A stretch of 36,989 nucleotides of DNA from Bacteroides sp. (GTDB lineage Bacteria > Bacteroidota > Bacteroidia > Bacteroidales > Bacteroidaceae). Below are positions 1 to 9,375 of the stretch, piece by piece. The stretch is from NCBI GenBank assembly GCA_020861095.1, contig JAJBTC010000156.1, positions 1-36,989 of the forward strand, written 5' to 3'. Below the pieces are notes generated by a model. The model searched no databases, had not been told where the DNA came from, and was given only the letters and a program-made list of their open reading frames with translations. How positions within the stretch are numbered: the stretch's first letter is position 1; each line of letters starts with the position of its first letter. The position numbers and the translations under genes were made by a program.

Positions 1-86
1 CTAACTATTAGTTGCAAATATATAACAATAATTACATAAAACAAATACAAGCCGCTGTTATAATTTAGTAAAAAACAACAATTGCT

Positions 87-118
87 TTTGCCCTAACATA
101 CAGAATATTCTATCTTTG
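87..118 (+). promoter_or_regulatory. Bacteroidetes-type promoter of ahcY
   Basis: A -33 box TTTG lies at 87-90 and a -7 box TATCTTTG at 111-118, separated by 20 bp. This matches the Bacteroides primary sigma consensus TTTG/TAnnTTTG (established knowledge). Transcription would start near 125, about 20 nt before the ahcY ATG. No transcript data are available. Confidence 0.75.
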
Positions 119-145
119 TAACCATTTACTTTAATTAATCAATCT

Positions 146-1564
146 ATGTCCTTAGAATTATTCTCTGCACTGCCCTATAAAGTGGCAGACATCAACCTCG
201 CCGATTTCGGGAGGAAAGAAATCGAACTGGCAGAAAACGAAATGCCTGGCCTGATGGCTCTTCGCGAAAAATACGGAGAATCAAAACCCTTGCAGGGAGC
301 CCGCATCATGGGATCTCTTCACATGACCATACAGACTGCTGTGCTCATCGAAACGCTGGTTACTTTAGGAGCGGAAGTCCGGTGGTGTTCCTGTAATATA
401 TTCTCTACACAGGATCATGCCGCCGCGGCCATTGCCAGGGCGGGAGTACCGGTATTTGCCTGGAAAGGAGAAACTCTGGAAGAGTACTGGTGGTGCACGT
501 TGCAGGCGTTGACTTTTGCCGGAGGGAAAGGTCCGAACGTCATTGTGGACGACGGAGGAGATGCCACCGTTATGATCCATCTGGGTTATCAGGCGGAAGA
601 AGATGCCACGGTGCTGGAGAAAGCTGTTACCGCGGAAGATGAGATACAACTGAACGCACTGCTGAAAAAGGTGTTGGCAGAAAAAGCCGGTCACTGGCAT
701 CAGGTAGCTAAGGACATATGTGGCGTCTCCGAAGAAACCACGACAGGCGTACACAGACTGTACCAGATGAAAGAAGAAGGCAGGTTGCTCTTTCCGGCCT
801 TTAATGTCAATGATTCTGTGACAAAGTCTAAATTCGATAACCTGTACGGTTGCCGGGAATCCCTTGCCGACGGTATCAAGCGCGCCACAGACGTGATGAT
901 CGCGGGGAAAGTAGTGGTTGTAGCGGGATATGGCGATGTAGGCAAAGGATGCGCACACTCGATGCGTTCATACGGAGCACGGGTCTTAGTCACCGAGATT
1001 GACCCGATCTGCGCGCTTCAAGCCGCTATGGAAGGATTTGAAGTGGTGACTATGGAAGATGCCTGTAGGGAAGGTAATATATTTGTTACTACCACAGGCA
1101 ATATCGATATCATCCGGATAGATCACATAGAGAAGATGAAAGATCAGGCCATCGTATGTAACATCGGACACTTCGACAACGAGATACAAGTAGAGGCTCT
1201 GAAAAATTTCCCGGGCATCAGACGGGTGAATATCAAACCACAGGTAGACAGATATTACTTTCCGGACGGACACAGTATCATTTTATTGGCAGACGGACGT
1301 TTGGTGAACCTGGGCTGTGCCACCGGCCATCCTTCGTTTGTTATGAGTAACTCGTTCACCAACCAGACACTGGCTCAGATCGAGTTATTCACCAACAACT
1401 ATGAGATCGATGTGTATCGCCTTCCCAAACATCTGGACGAAGAGGTGGCGCGTCTGCATCTGGAAAAGATCGGGGTGAAACTGACCCGTCTGACACAGGA
1501 TCAGGCCAATTACATTGGTGTATCTATAGATGGTCCTTACAAAGCCGATCACTACAGATATTAA
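146..1564 (+). CDS. ahcY: Adenosylhomocysteinase (S-adenosyl-L-homocysteine hydrolase)
   Basis: A cytosolic NAD-dependent enzyme that splits S-adenosylhomocysteine into homocysteine and adenosine, removing the inhibitory product of SAM-dependent methyltransferases. The 472-residue protein is full length for the bacterial family. Visible hallmarks are HMTIQT at 59-64 and STQDHAAA at 87-94 in the substrate domain, the NAD-binding glycine loop GYGDVGKG at 261-268, and the conserved C-terminal ending KADHYRY, whose Lys and Tyr contact the cofactor of the neighbouring subunit. The ATG lies just downstream of a good TTTG/TATCTTTG promoter, which supports this start. A hairpin follows the stop, so it is probably transcribed alone or with partial read-through into the membrane-protein gene 100 bp downstream. 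Identification is secure. Confidence 0.98.
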   Translation: MSLELFSALPYKVADINLADFGRKEIELAENEMPGLMALREKYGESKPLQGARIMGSLHMTIQTAVLIETLVTLGAEVRWCSCNIFSTQDHAAAAIARAGVPVFAWKGETLEEYWWCTLQALTFAGGKGPNVIVDDGGDATVMIHLGYQAEEDATVLEKAVTAEDEIQLNALLKKVLAEKAGHWHQVAKDICGVSEETTTGVHRLYQMKEEGRLLFPAFNVNDSVTKSKFDNLYGCRESLADGIKRATDVMIAGKVVVVAGYGDVGKGCAHSMRSYGARVLVTEIDPICALQAAMEGFEVVTMEDACREGNIFVTTTGNIDIIRIDHIEKMKDQAIVCNIGHFDNEIQVEALKNFPGIRRVNIKPQVDRYYFPDGHSIILLADGRLVNLGCATGHPSFVMSNSFTNQTLAQIELFTNNYEIDVYRLPKHLDEEVARLHLEKIGVKLTRLTQDQANYIGVSIDGPYKADHYRY

Positions 1565-1576
1565 TATCAAGATCAC

Positions 1577-1622
1577 GGGAAACGATAGGTACGGAAATCC
1601 TCCGGAACATCGTTTCCCTTCT
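1577..1622 (+). terminator. Possible terminator hairpin after ahcY
   Basis: GGGAAACGAT (1577-1586) pairs perfectly with ATCGTTTCCC (1609-1618), with a small inner CGGA/TCCG stem between them. Only a short, interrupted T-run follows, so termination may be partial. Just downstream the 10-mer atacgttcat occurs twice (about 1632 and 1656), the second copy reaching into the next start codon. Confidence 0.5.
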
Positions 1623-1663
1623 GTTCTCTGTATACGTTCATTTCCCTTATCCTGCATACGTTC

Positions 1664-4162
1664 ATGAAAAGATTTCTACCGGACCTATTAGTCATACTGG
1701 CATTCCTTATCATTTCATTCGCTTATTTCTTTCCCGCTGTCATAGAAGGACGTATCCTCTTCCAGCACGATACCGCGGCAGGTGCCGGTGCCAGCCAGGA
1801 GGTGAAAGAATATTACGAGCGCACAGGGCATCGCAGCCGCTGGACCAACGCGCTGTTTGGCGGTATGCCCACCTACCAGATCTCTCCCAGTTATGACTCT
1901 ACGGAACCTCTGCGCTTTGTAGAAAAAGCCTACCACCTCTTCCTGCCCAACTATGTATGGCTGGTGTTCGCGATGATGCTTGGTTTCTACATCCTCTTGC
2001 GTGTAATGGGAGTGTCTGCCTGGCTGGCCGGATTAGGCGGGATTCTCTGGGGATTCTCTTCCTATTTTTTCATTCTGATCTCCGCGGGACACATCTGGAA
2101 GTTTATTACCCTGGCCTATATACCTCCTACCATAGCAGGAATCTTACTGGCGTATAAAAAGAAATACCTGGCAGGGGGAATTCTGACTGCTCTGTTCGTA
2201 GCCCTGCAGATCCAGTCGAACCACGTACAGATGACCTATTATTTTCTATTTGTGATCCTGTTCCTGGTGATAGCTATTTTCATAGATGCCTGGAAGAAGA
2301 AAGAATTAGCCGACTTTCTCAAAGCTACCGGTACACTTGTGGTTGCGGGTCTTATAGGTATCTCTATCAACCTGTCTACGCTGTATCATATCTATCAGTA
2401 TACGAAAGAAACGATGCGCGGACAGAGTGAACTGCGGCAGGAGACCACAGGCGGCAAGAAAGAGAACGGACTCACACGTGAGTATATTACTCAATGGAGT
2501 TACGGGGTCGGAGAGACCTTCAATCTCCTGGTACCCAACCTGAAGGGAGGGGCATCCGTACCTCTTTCCCAGAGCAGTACGGCCATGAAGAAAGCCAATC
2601 CCATGTATGTCAGTCTCTATTCGCAACTTCCTCAGTATTTCGGAGACCAGCCTATGACATCTGGGCCTGTATACATAGGCGCATTTGTGCTGATGTTGTT
2701 TATTCTGGGATGTTTTCTGGTAAAAGGCCCTGTCAAATGGGCACTTCTGGGGGCAACCCTATTCTCTGTACTGTTGTCCTGGGGAAAGAATTTCATGGGC
2801 CTTACAGATTTCTTTATAGATTATGTTCCCCTGTATGACAAATTCCGCGCCGTATCTTCCATTTTAGTGATCGCGGAGTTTACCATCCCCCTACTGGCTA
2901 TACTGGCCATCAAAGAGATCGTGCAACAGCCGGGTTTATTGAAAGAAAAAGCAAACTATCTGTATATCAGTTTTGCCCTTACAGGGGGGCTCTCTTTCTT
3001 ATTTGCCATCGCGCCCCGATTGTTCTTCTCCAGCTACATCCCCGCACAGGAGTTCCAGGCCCTGCAGAATGCCATTCCCGCAGAGCAATTGAAAGGAATA
3101 ATCAGCAACCTGGAAGAAATGCGCGTTTATCTTTTCACTTCAGATGCCTGGCGAAGCTTTTTCATCATTGTCATCGGTACCTTATTGTTATGGATATACA
3201 GGACAGGAAAGTTAAAAACGACTTTTCTGATCGGAGCGATAGCTCTTTTGTGCCTGATAGATCTGTGGGGAGTAAACAAACGCTATCTGAACGATGCTCA
3301 ATTCCAGCCACAAACCCAGAAAACAGAAGCCTTCCGCAAGAGCCCTACAGATGATTTCATTCTGCAGGATCCTTCGCTTGATTACAGAGTACTGAATTTC
3401 GCGACCAGTACTTTCCAGGAAAACTATACCTCTTACTGGCACAAGAGCATAGGGGGGTATCATGCGGCGAAGCTCCAGCGCTATCAGGACATGATAGACT
3501 GGCATATTGTACCTGAAATGAGTGCTGTATATGAGGAGATACAAAGCAGTGAGGGGGATGTGGAAAGAATGAACCCGGATCGTTTCAGGATCCTGAATAT
3601 GCTCAATACCAAATACTTCATTTTTCCGGCCACACAAGGGCAAACCATTCCTGTAGAAAATCCGTATGCCTATGGAAATGCCTGGTATGTATCGGAGATC
3701 AGATATGTGAACAACGCGACAGAAGAGATGGAAGGCCTCAATGATATAGATCCCGCAGAAACAGCTCTGGTAAATCATAGTTTCCGCGATGAGCTTTCCG
3801 GTATCACCGACAGCTACAAGGATACGTTAGCCTCGGTAACTCTTACCAGCTACGAGCCCGATCACCTGGTATACAAAAGTTCCTCTGAGGAAAAAGGTGT
3901 AATTGTGTTCTCAGAGATATACTATCCGGGCTGGGAGGCCACCATCGATGGTACACCTGTGCCTATAGTACGGGCTGATTACATCCTGCGTGCCATTGAA
4001 GTACCGGCAGGTGAACACACTATTGAAATGCGTTTCTCTCCGAAAAGCCTGAAGATCACGGAAACAATAGCCTATGTAGCACTCGTACTTCTTCTGCTTG
4101 CCGTTGTCACATGGATATGGAACCAGAGAAAAAGCATTCTCCATTCAAAGAAAATCTCTTAA
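1664..4162 (+). CDS. YfhO-family multi-pass membrane protein (glycosyltransferase-like)
   Basis: A large inner-membrane protein of 832 residues. The N-terminal ~480 residues hold many hydrophobic segments (about 5-25, 92-145, 150-205, 220-240, 335-380, 400-420, 435-465), followed by another segment near 505-545, a long exported domain, and a last membrane span near 800-822. The late motif PGWEATIDG (about 755-763), with the following GEHTIEMRF stretch, is typical of YfhO/bacterial membrane protein PF09586 members. That family is related to GT-C lipid-linked sugar transferases and, in Gram-positives, is linked to glycosylation of teichoic acids or lipids. The substrate here is unknown. The gene stands between ahcY and a strong hairpin terminator and shows no obvious operon partner. 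Family call is good; exact role is open. Confidence 0.85.
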   Translation: MKRFLPDLLVILAFLIISFAYFFPAVIEGRILFQHDTAAGAGASQEVKEYYERTGHRSRWTNALFGGMPTYQISPSYDSTEPLRFVEKAYHLFLPNYVWLVFAMMLGFYILLRVMGVSAWLAGLGGILWGFSSYFFILISAGHIWKFITLAYIPPTIAGILLAYKKKYLAGGILTALFVALQIQSNHVQMTYYFLFVILFLVIAIFIDAWKKKELADFLKATGTLVVAGLIGISINLSTLYHIYQYTKETMRGQSELRQETTGGKKENGLTREYITQWSYGVGETFNLLVPNLKGGASVPLSQSSTAMKKANPMYVSLYSQLPQYFGDQPMTSGPVYIGAFVLMLFILGCFLVKGPVKWALLGATLFSVLLSWGKNFMGLTDFFIDYVPLYDKFRAVSSILVIAEFTIPLLAILAIKEIVQQPGLLKEKANYLYISFALTGGLSFLFAIAPRLFFSSYIPAQEFQALQNAIPAEQLKGIISNLEEMRVYLFTSDAWRSFFIIVIGTLLLWIYRTGKLKTTFLIGAIALLCLIDLWGVNKRYLNDAQFQPQTQKTEAFRKSPTDDFILQDPSLDYRVLNFATSTFQENYTSYWHKSIGGYHAAKLQRYQDMIDWHIVPEMSAVYEEIQSSEGDVERMNPDRFRILNMLNTKYFIFPATQGQTIPVENPYAYGNAWYVSEIRYVNNATEEMEGLNDIDPAETALVNHSFRDELSGITDSYKDTLASVTLTSYEPDHLVYKSSSEEKGVIVFSEIYYPGWEATIDGTPVPIVRADYILRAIEVPAGEHTIEMRFSPKSLKITETIAYVALVLLLLAVVTWIWNQRKSILHSKKIS

Positions 4163-4219
4163 GAACCATCCTCGGATAAGCCTGATCCTTTTTTCGGGAA
4201 AGCCTGTCTCTTTGTATAT

Positions 4220-4258
4220 AAAAAAGCTCTTTGCGACTTTATCGCAAAGAGCTTTTTT
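4220..4258. terminator. Strong bidirectional rho-independent terminator
   Basis: A perfect 17-bp stem pairs 4220-4236 with 4242-4258 across a CTTTA loop. The arms begin with six A and end with six T, so it can act from either side. It lies 58 bp after the YfhO-family gene and should end that transcript. Confidence 0.88.
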
Positions 4259-4307
4259 ATAGGATTCAAGAGTAGGTATCCGTTTTAATCACATAGATAC
4301 AAAATAA

Positions 4308-4335
4308 TACATGGAACAGTCACCTGCTCCATGTA
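4308..4335. terminator. Hairpin downstream of the Spy-like gene
   Basis: TACATGGA (4308-4315) pairs with TCCATGTA (4328-4335); after one mismatch three more base pairs (CAG/CTG) extend the stem. No clear T-run follows on either strand. It could mark the 3' end of the minus-strand gene that ends at 4468. The rest of 4259-4467 holds nothing else recognisable. Confidence 0.35.
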
Positions 4336-4467
4336 CCCTCACACAAATCATTTAACTATCACACACCTCACGTGTGTACTCATCTTACTACTACCAAAAA
4401 AGAACAAACGTTATCTATGTATAAATAAGTCTGTTTGTATGTACAGTCTTTTCGAAATATCCGGTTT

Positions 4468-4959
4468 TCACTCCTCCTCTTTCAAATCCCAGGGGAGTTT
4501 TTTTCTTTCCTTTTCTTTTTCCGAAGAAGACCACTTCTCGTATTGTTCATCCGTCAGGATCTTCTTTATCTTCTTGTTTTTTTCCTCAACCGCTTTCTGC
4601 ATCTGTTCAGGATCTACACCCCTTCCTCCCTGCGGTCTGTCAGCTGAAAATTCCCTGTCTCTGTCCGGCGGAGGTCCTCCCTCTCTTCTTCCTCCCGGAG
4701 GAGGACCCTGGCGACCGAAATCAGGTCTTGTTTGCGAACGTTCTTTCTCTTCCTGAAGAAAAAGCTTATATATCTTCTTATACTGTTTCCGATTCAAGTC
4801 AAGTTCCACCTGCATTTCATCAGCCATCTGTCTGGCTTTCACTTCAGGCTCAACCACCTCGCGGGGCTGTCGGGGCCGGGAGTGATCCGGTTCCTGTGCC
4901 ATGCCTGCCAGAGGACATATCAGACAGATAAGAGAAATAAGTATATATCTACGTTTCAT
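4468..4959 (-). CDS. Small exported protein, Spy/CpxP (LTxxQ)-like
   Basis: A 163-residue protein when started at the ATG at 4957-4959, which opens with a classic signal peptide (MKRR, then a hydrophobic core, then AGMAQ) and predicted cleavage after AMAQ-like residues about 21-22. A longer in-frame start at 5010 exists but would bury the signal, so I prefer 4959. The mature part has helices ending in LDLNRKQYKKIYKL and ILTDEQYEKW, which resemble the LTxxQ/Spy periplasmic chaperone pattern, separated by a Pro/Gly/Arg-rich low-complexity linker (roughly residues 82-120). The product is probably a periplasmic stress or envelope-associated protein. This rests on weak motif similarity; a Bacteroidetes DUF4890-like label would fit equally. 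A possible -7 box TAAGTTTG reads on the minus strand at 5021-5028. Confidence 0.65.
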   Translation of the reverse strand: MKRRYILISLICLICPLAGMAQEPDHSRPRQPREVVEPEVKARQMADEMQVELDLNRKQYKKIYKLFLQEEKERSQTRPDFGRQGPPPGGRREGGPPPDRDREFSADRPQGGRGVDPEQMQKAVEEKNKKIKKILTDEQYEKWSSSEKEKERKKLPWDLKEEE

Positions 4960-5124
4960 TCTATCTCTTAATTGCTGTTCAAAAATAAGCACCCCTGAGT
5001 ACATATACAAATAGAATCGACAAACTTACTTGTTTTGTCTATCAATCTCCACATTTATCCCGAAAAGCCCCTTCCGGCAACAGATAATCAGATGAATCAT
5101 AGAACAAAACGGGCAGACCCCGGA

Positions 5125-6357
5125 TCAGGCATTCAGCAATCTGCGGGAAAGATAACGCACCGGATACCATACGGAAAAGAAGCCGACCACCAGTACCGTA
5201 ACGAAAATAAAGAAAATATCTCCGGCATGGACACTCACCGGATAGGCATCCACAACAAAGCTACCGTGTCCGTTCCCTAAAGTAATGAACCCGAATTGCT
5301 GCTGGGCAAAACACATCGCCAGTCCCAGAAATATACCCGCAATGGCACCACTGAGCGTGATCAGCCCTCCTTCAAACAGAAAAATACGGGAAATAAGCTT
5401 ATCATCCGCACCCAGATTACGCAAGGTCTCTACATCTTCTTTCTTATCTATAATAAGCATAGACAAAGAACCTATCACATTGAAGCAGGCAATCGTAAGA
5501 ATAAAAGTGAGGAAAAGATAAGAGATCAGCTTCTCGATCTCCATGATACGAAACACATCTTCCTGCTGTTCATACCTGTCCCGGACGATATACTCCGGAC
5601 CCAGATGTTGCTCCAGCTTTCTCTTAACCCCCGCCACAGACTCACCCGCAGATAATTTAAGTTCAACCGCAGAAACCTCCGTTTCATAATCGAACAACTC
5701 ACGGGCAAAATTCAAAGATGTCAGTATATATTGTGCATCGTATTTTTGTTGATTGACCACAAACACCACTCCCGGAGAGAAGAGATAACGACTGTTGAAA
5801 GAGGCAGAAGGGTTGGCCATATTGACACGTGCCTGACGCTTCGGAGCATATAGCTGCAATGGGTCTATGGGCTGTATCCCTGTCCCCAATACAGACACCA
5901 GTTCAATGCCCATGATCCCGTATTCCGCGACCTCGTCATACAATATAAACTCTCCGGCTCCATGCAGAATGCTATCTATCTGAGTAAGCTGCTCAAAATT
6001 ATCATCTACTCCTTTGATCATCGCCATCACCTGCCGGTCTTTGTACTGCACCATAGCACCCTCCTCGAGAGTTTCCGTAAACACTTCCACCTCTTTCCAG
6101 TCACGAATGGCGCAGATATCCGGCAGTTCCGCATCAAAGACTTTTCCCTCACGGACCGTTATCTTCAATTCAGGATCAAAAGCAGTGAAAAAACCGGCCA
6201 CCATATCCCGGAATCCGTTAAAGACAGAAAGGGTACATACCAATGCCAGCGTAGCCAGAGCGACCCCGCAAACAGAAACTGCAGAGATCACATTCACGGC
6301 GTTGTGTTTCTTTTTGGAGAAAAGATAACGCCTGGCGATATAAAAAGGAAGATTCAC
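5125..6357 (-). CDS. LolC/LolE-like ABC transporter permease (FtsX family)
   Basis: A 410-residue inner-membrane permease of the MacB/FtsX fold. It begins with the LolC/E-like cytosolic segment FYIARRYLFSKKKHNAVNVI, a first membrane span at about 22-48 containing SVCGVALATLAL, a long periplasmic domain (50-270), and three C-terminal spans (about 277-305, 325-355, 372-400). LolC/E permeases extract outer-membrane lipoproteins with the LolD ATPase; no ATPase gene lies beside this one, so a partner must be elsewhere. Its start overlaps the rbfA stop by 4 bp (ATGA), showing translational coupling as the last gene of the aroQ-pyk-methyltransferase-rbfA run. The family is clear; lipoprotein release rather than another export role is inferred. 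Confidence 0.85.
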   Translation of the reverse strand: MNLPFYIARRYLFSKKKHNAVNVISAVSVCGVALATLALVCTLSVFNGFRDMVAGFFTAFDPELKITVREGKVFDAELPDICAIRDWKEVEVFTETLEEGAMVQYKDRQVMAMIKGVDDNFEQLTQIDSILHGAGEFILYDEVAEYGIMGIELVSVLGTGIQPIDPLQLYAPKRQARVNMANPSASFNSRYLFSPGVVFVVNQQKYDAQYILTSLNFARELFDYETEVSAVELKLSAGESVAGVKRKLEQHLGPEYIVRDRYEQQEDVFRIMEIEKLISYLFLTFILTIACFNVIGSLSMLIIDKKEDVETLRNLGADDKLISRIFLFEGGLITLSGAIAGIFLGLAMCFAQQQFGFITLGNGHGSFVVDAYPVSVHAGDIFFIFVTVLVVGFFSVWYPVRYLSRRLLNA

Positions 6358-6686
6358 TTCAACAGAGAGTCTATTTTTTCCAGATAATCCAATGAATCAT
6401 CCACGAAGAACTTCAACTCAGGAATGATACGGAGCTGATGACGCACCCGGGTACCCAGTTCATAACGGATAGACCGGGTATTCTCATTTATATTTTTCAC
6501 CATCTCCGCACTCTTGTCCGAAGGAAATATACTGAGATACACGCGCGCGATACTCAGGTCCGGACTGATACGTACTACACTCACCGATACCAATGTACCG
6601 GACATCGCTTTCGCCTGAAGCAGGAAGATATCACTTAATTCCTTCTGCAACAATCTGGCTATTTTATTTTGCCTGGTCGTTTCCAT
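6354..6686 (-). CDS. rbfA: 30S ribosome-binding factor A
   Basis: A 110-residue protein of normal RbfA length that binds the immature 30S subunit and helps 16S rRNA 5'-end maturation. It starts METTRQNKIARLLQKELSDI, the usual helical N-terminus, and carries the KH-like fold signature PDLSIARVYLSIFPS at about 60-74 and the late IPELKFFVDDSLD segment near 88-100, all typical of the family. It lies 38 bp after the methyltransferase gene and overlaps the permease by 4 bp, so expression is coupled within the run. Confidence 0.95.
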   Translation of the reverse strand: METTRQNKIARLLQKELSDIFLLQAKAMSGTLVSVSVVRISPDLSIARVYLSIFPSDKSAEMVKNINENTRSIRYELGTRVRHQLRIIPELKFFVDDSLDYLEKIDSLLK

Positions 6687-6724
6687 ATTATTTCTATTTA
6701 TAGATCAAGGACATGAGTTCCGCC

Positions 6725-7372
6725 TCACCTCCCCGTCGTTTTCTTTTTACGAATAAGGGTCAGACCATCCCGCACGGGAATGATCACTTTTTCTACCCGC
6801 TCATCCTGGGCCACATAGGCGTTAAACGCCTGGATGCCCTGCGTCTGCTTATCATTCGCGGCAGGAGTTTCCAACACATGATTGTCCCACAACGTATTGT
6901 CCGCGATGATGTATCCTCCCTCATTCAGATGGCACAACACCATTTCATAATACGCTATGTATTTTCTCTTATCACCGTCCACAAAAGCCAGGTCAAAGGT
7001 AATACCCAATTGCGGCACCTTCTCCAGCGCATCTCCGATGTAAAACCGGATCTTTTCCGAATAAGGAGAATTTTCCAGCCACGGCCGGGTAAAATCCTCC
7101 TGTTCATCATTGATCTCAAAGGTATGGAGCATGCCTCCCTCAGGCAAGCCCTCAGCCAGGCACAATGCGGAATAGCCGCTATACGTTCCGATCTCTAAGA
7201 CCTGCCCGGGGCGGATCATACGTACGAACATAGCAAGCATGCGCCCTTGCAAATGACCGGAAGCCATACGCGGGCGCAGTAATTTTACATGTGTATCCCT
7301 GTAAAGCGCCTTCAGGTAGTCACTTTCAGGGTCTATGTGCTGTAATATATAGTTGTCCAGTGTAACAGACAC
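6725..7372 (-). CDS. Class I SAM-dependent O-methyltransferase
   Basis: A 215-residue soluble methyltransferase of the caffeoyl-CoA/catechol O-methyltransferase type (Methyltransf_3). Motif I is LEIGTYSGYSAL at 59-70, followed by an acidic residue at the end of strand 2 (HTFEIND), and the metal-site strand FVDGDKRKY at about 131-139 with the downstream ADNTLWDNHV motif near 158-167. Members methylate hydroxyl groups of small molecules using a divalent metal; the substrate cannot be told. The gene starts 14 bp after pyk and is 38 bp before rbfA. This association with pyk and rbfA seems to be a fixed housekeeping arrangement in the group (inference from memory). Confidence 0.92.
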   Translation of the reverse strand: MSVTLDNYILQHIDPESDYLKALYRDTHVKLLRPRMASGHLQGRMLAMFVRMIRPGQVLEIGTYSGYSALCLAEGLPEGGMLHTFEINDEQEDFTRPWLENSPYSEKIRFYIGDALEKVPQLGITFDLAFVDGDKRKYIAYYEMVLCHLNEGGYIIADNTLWDNHVLETPAANDKQTQGIQAFNAYVAQDERVEKVIIPVRDGLTLIRKKKTTGR

Positions 7373-7386
7373 CGTGGGACTCTTAT

Positions 7387-8844
7387 TTACAGATACCGGT
7401 TCTTATTCGGCAATACACTCTCTTCGGCATGCTTCAACGCGTCTTCTACCACATTGATCTCCAAGAAAGAAGTTTGTGTACCCGCCTTCCCGCTACTCAG
7501 ATACCCTACCATATCCTCCGGACTCAGCACATTGTCTTTCAACAGTCTGCGCAAAGCGGCAAAATAATACTCCTGTCCATTCGCCAGTTCCGGCATATAA
7601 ATAGGGTCTACCCCGTATGACAAAGCCAGATGACGCATGGTCTTCTCTTTGTAACAAATGGCCAGTACCGGGAATTTACCACGGAACGCAGCCAGGTTAC
7701 GTGCCGTACGTCCGCTGTAACTATCTGTGATGATCGCACGCATTTTCAACTTATTCGTTGCTTTCACAGCTTGTTTGGCCAGAAAAGCGGTCACATCGTT
7801 GCTTTCCGGATCCAGCGGTATGCGTATATCGTTTTCTTCGAGTTTATCTTTTTCTGCCTGCGAAGCGATAGCCGTCATCGTTTTCACTGCTTCCACAGGA
7901 TACTTTCCGTAAGCGGTCTCCCCGCTCAGCATCAGCGCGTCGGTACGGTAATAGATCGCGTTGGCTATATCCGTTACCTCCGCGCGCGTAGGACGCGGAT
8001 TGGTGATCATGTTGTGAAGCATCTGCGTAGCAACGATCACAGGTTTCTTTGCCAGTACACACTTACGTATAAGCATTCGCTGAATACCAGGTATTCTCTC
8101 CTGGGGGACTTCAATACCCAGATCTCCGCGCGCCACCATCACTCCGTCGGCAACTTCCAGGATCTCGTCTATATTATCTACTCCCTCCTGGTTTTCGATC
8201 TTGGCCACAATGCGTATATCGCTGTTGCTGGCATTCAGGATCTCTTTGATATCCAGGATATCCTGTCTGTTACGTACAAAAGAATGAGCGATGTAATCAA
8301 TATCCAGTTCCATCGCGATCGCGATATTCTTTCTGTCTTTCTCCGTCAGCGAAGGCAGGTTGATACGTACCCCGGGTACATTCACACTCTTACGGCTACC
8401 CAGTGTCGCTTCATTCATCACTTCACACACCAGATATTCTCCGGTCTTGTCTACTACCTTCAGTTCCAGTTCTCCATCATCGATAAGGATATCTCCTCCC
8501 ACAGCCAGGTCTTTTACGAACTCCGGATAGGAAACAGAGATCCATTCACGGGTGGTTTTCTCGGACGGACGCCCCGACATCTTTACCCGGTCTCCGGTAT
8601 GAAAATCAATGGGAGCATCCGAGACTGTTGTCCTCACCTCGGGGCCTTTTGTATCTACCAGGATCGCAATCCGGTTGGAAACAGCTCGTGTATTATTAAC
8701 AATTTTCTCAAAACCCTCCCGCTGTACATGGGCTGTATTTATACGGACTACATTCATTCCCGATTCATACAATTGTTTGATAAAATCTACCTCACAACGC
8801 TGATCGGAAACCGTAGCTACAATTTTTGTATGTTTCAATAACAT
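7387..8844 (-). CDS. pyk: Pyruvate kinase
   Basis: Catalyses the last step of glycolysis, phosphoenolpyruvate plus ADP to pyruvate plus ATP. The 485-residue length is typical. Motifs seen: N-terminal HTKIVATVS and NVVRINTAH (about 5-39), the catalytic-lysine strand RIVAKIENQEG near 212-222, MVARGDLGIEVP near 257-268, and KPVIVATQMLHNM with the PRPTRAEVTD loop just after. The C-terminal regulatory domain includes AIITDSYSGRTARNLA. The N-terminal text TVSDQRCE deviates from the common TIGPAS, a variant I believe is usual in Bacteroidales. It follows aroQ by 43 bp in the same direction. Confidence 0.97.
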   Translation of the reverse strand: MLLKHTKIVATVSDQRCEVDFIKQLYESGMNVVRINTAHVQREGFEKIVNNTRAVSNRIAILVDTKGPEVRTTVSDAPIDFHTGDRVKMSGRPSEKTTREWISVSYPEFVKDLAVGGDILIDDGELELKVVDKTGEYLVCEVMNEATLGSRKSVNVPGVRINLPSLTEKDRKNIAIAMELDIDYIAHSFVRNRQDILDIKEILNASNSDIRIVAKIENQEGVDNIDEILEVADGVMVARGDLGIEVPQERIPGIQRMLIRKCVLAKKPVIVATQMLHNMITNPRPTRAEVTDIANAIYYRTDALMLSGETAYGKYPVEAVKTMTAIASQAEKDKLEENDIRIPLDPESNDVTAFLAKQAVKATNKLKMRAIITDSYSGRTARNLAAFRGKFPVLAICYKEKTMRHLALSYGVDPIYMPELANGQEYYFAALRRLLKDNVLSPEDMVGYLSSGKAGTQTSFLEINVVEDALKHAEESVLPNKNRYL

Positions 8845-8887
8845 AATCTTTCTACCTGTTTAATTTATATCCTTTATATCCTGTCAA

Positions 8888-9307
8888 TTACTTATTTAAA
8901 AATGCCTCCACCGCCAAACGGTAAGAATCCAGGCCAAATCCGCAGATCACTCCTTTACAGGCAGAAGCGATCATTGATACCTGACGAAATGATTCGCGGG
9001 CATGTACATTGGAAATATGTACTTCAATAACGGGAGCAGACACTGCCCGGATGGCATCCTGGATCGCGATAGATGTATGTGTGTAAGCTCCGGCATTTAA
9101 AACAATACCATCCACATCAAATCCGACTTCCTGTATTTTATCAATGATACACCCTTCCGAGTTAGACTGATCATACCTGATCTCTATACCTTTATATGTA
9201 CCACGCAACTCTGTCAGATAATCTTCAAAAGAAACACTCCCATACACCGACGGTTCACGTTTGCCCAACAAATTAATATTAGGACCATTAATAATCTGGA
9301 TCTTCAT
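8888..9307 (-). CDS. aroQ: 3-dehydroquinate dehydratase, type II
   Basis: Third step of the shikimate pathway: dehydration of 3-dehydroquinate to 3-dehydroshikimate. I start it at the ATG at 9305-9307, giving 139 residues, the normal length for type II enzymes. An upstream in-frame ATG at 9418 would add 37 residues, run through the promoter region and overlap xerD, so it is unlikely. Motifs visible: GPNINLLGKREPSVYG (8-23, with the catalytic Tyr), the DQSNSEG loop (46-52), LNAGAYTHTS (70-79) and EVHISNVHARESFR (95-108, with the catalytic His). It heads the five-gene minus-strand run with pyk. It shares its upstream region with divergent xerD. Confidence 0.96.
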   Translation of the reverse strand: MKIQIINGPNINLLGKREPSVYGSVSFEDYLTELRGTYKGIEIRYDQSNSEGCIIDKIQEVGFDVDGIVLNAGAYTHTSIAIQDAIRAVSAPVIEVHISNVHARESFRQVSMIASACKGVICGFGLDSYRLAVEAFLNK

Positions 9308-9323
9308 CTTTACATTCCTGTTA

Positions 9324-9372
9324 TTTTTTCTAACTTTGCTTGATACATCATTCGTTGCAAAGTTAGAAAAAA
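9324..9372. promoter_or_regulatory. Symmetric aroQ/xerD promoter region
   Basis: A perfect 16-bp inverted repeat pairs 9324-9339 with 9357-9372, leaving a 17-bp centre. Each arm contains TAACTTTG, matching the Bacteroidetes -7 element: plus strand at 9331-9338 facing xerD and minus strand at 9358-9365 facing aroQ. The predicted start points (about 9346 and 9351) nearly coincide, so the transcripts overlap a little and the two promoters face each other. Neither has a clear TTTG -33 box. A dyad operator reading is also possible. Confidence 0.6.
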
Positions 9373-9375
9373 GAA

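Noticed and set aside
7630..8841. 403-codon plus-strand frame opposite pyk
   Set aside because: It is the antisense shadow of pyruvate kinase, whose motifs are clear on the minus strand.
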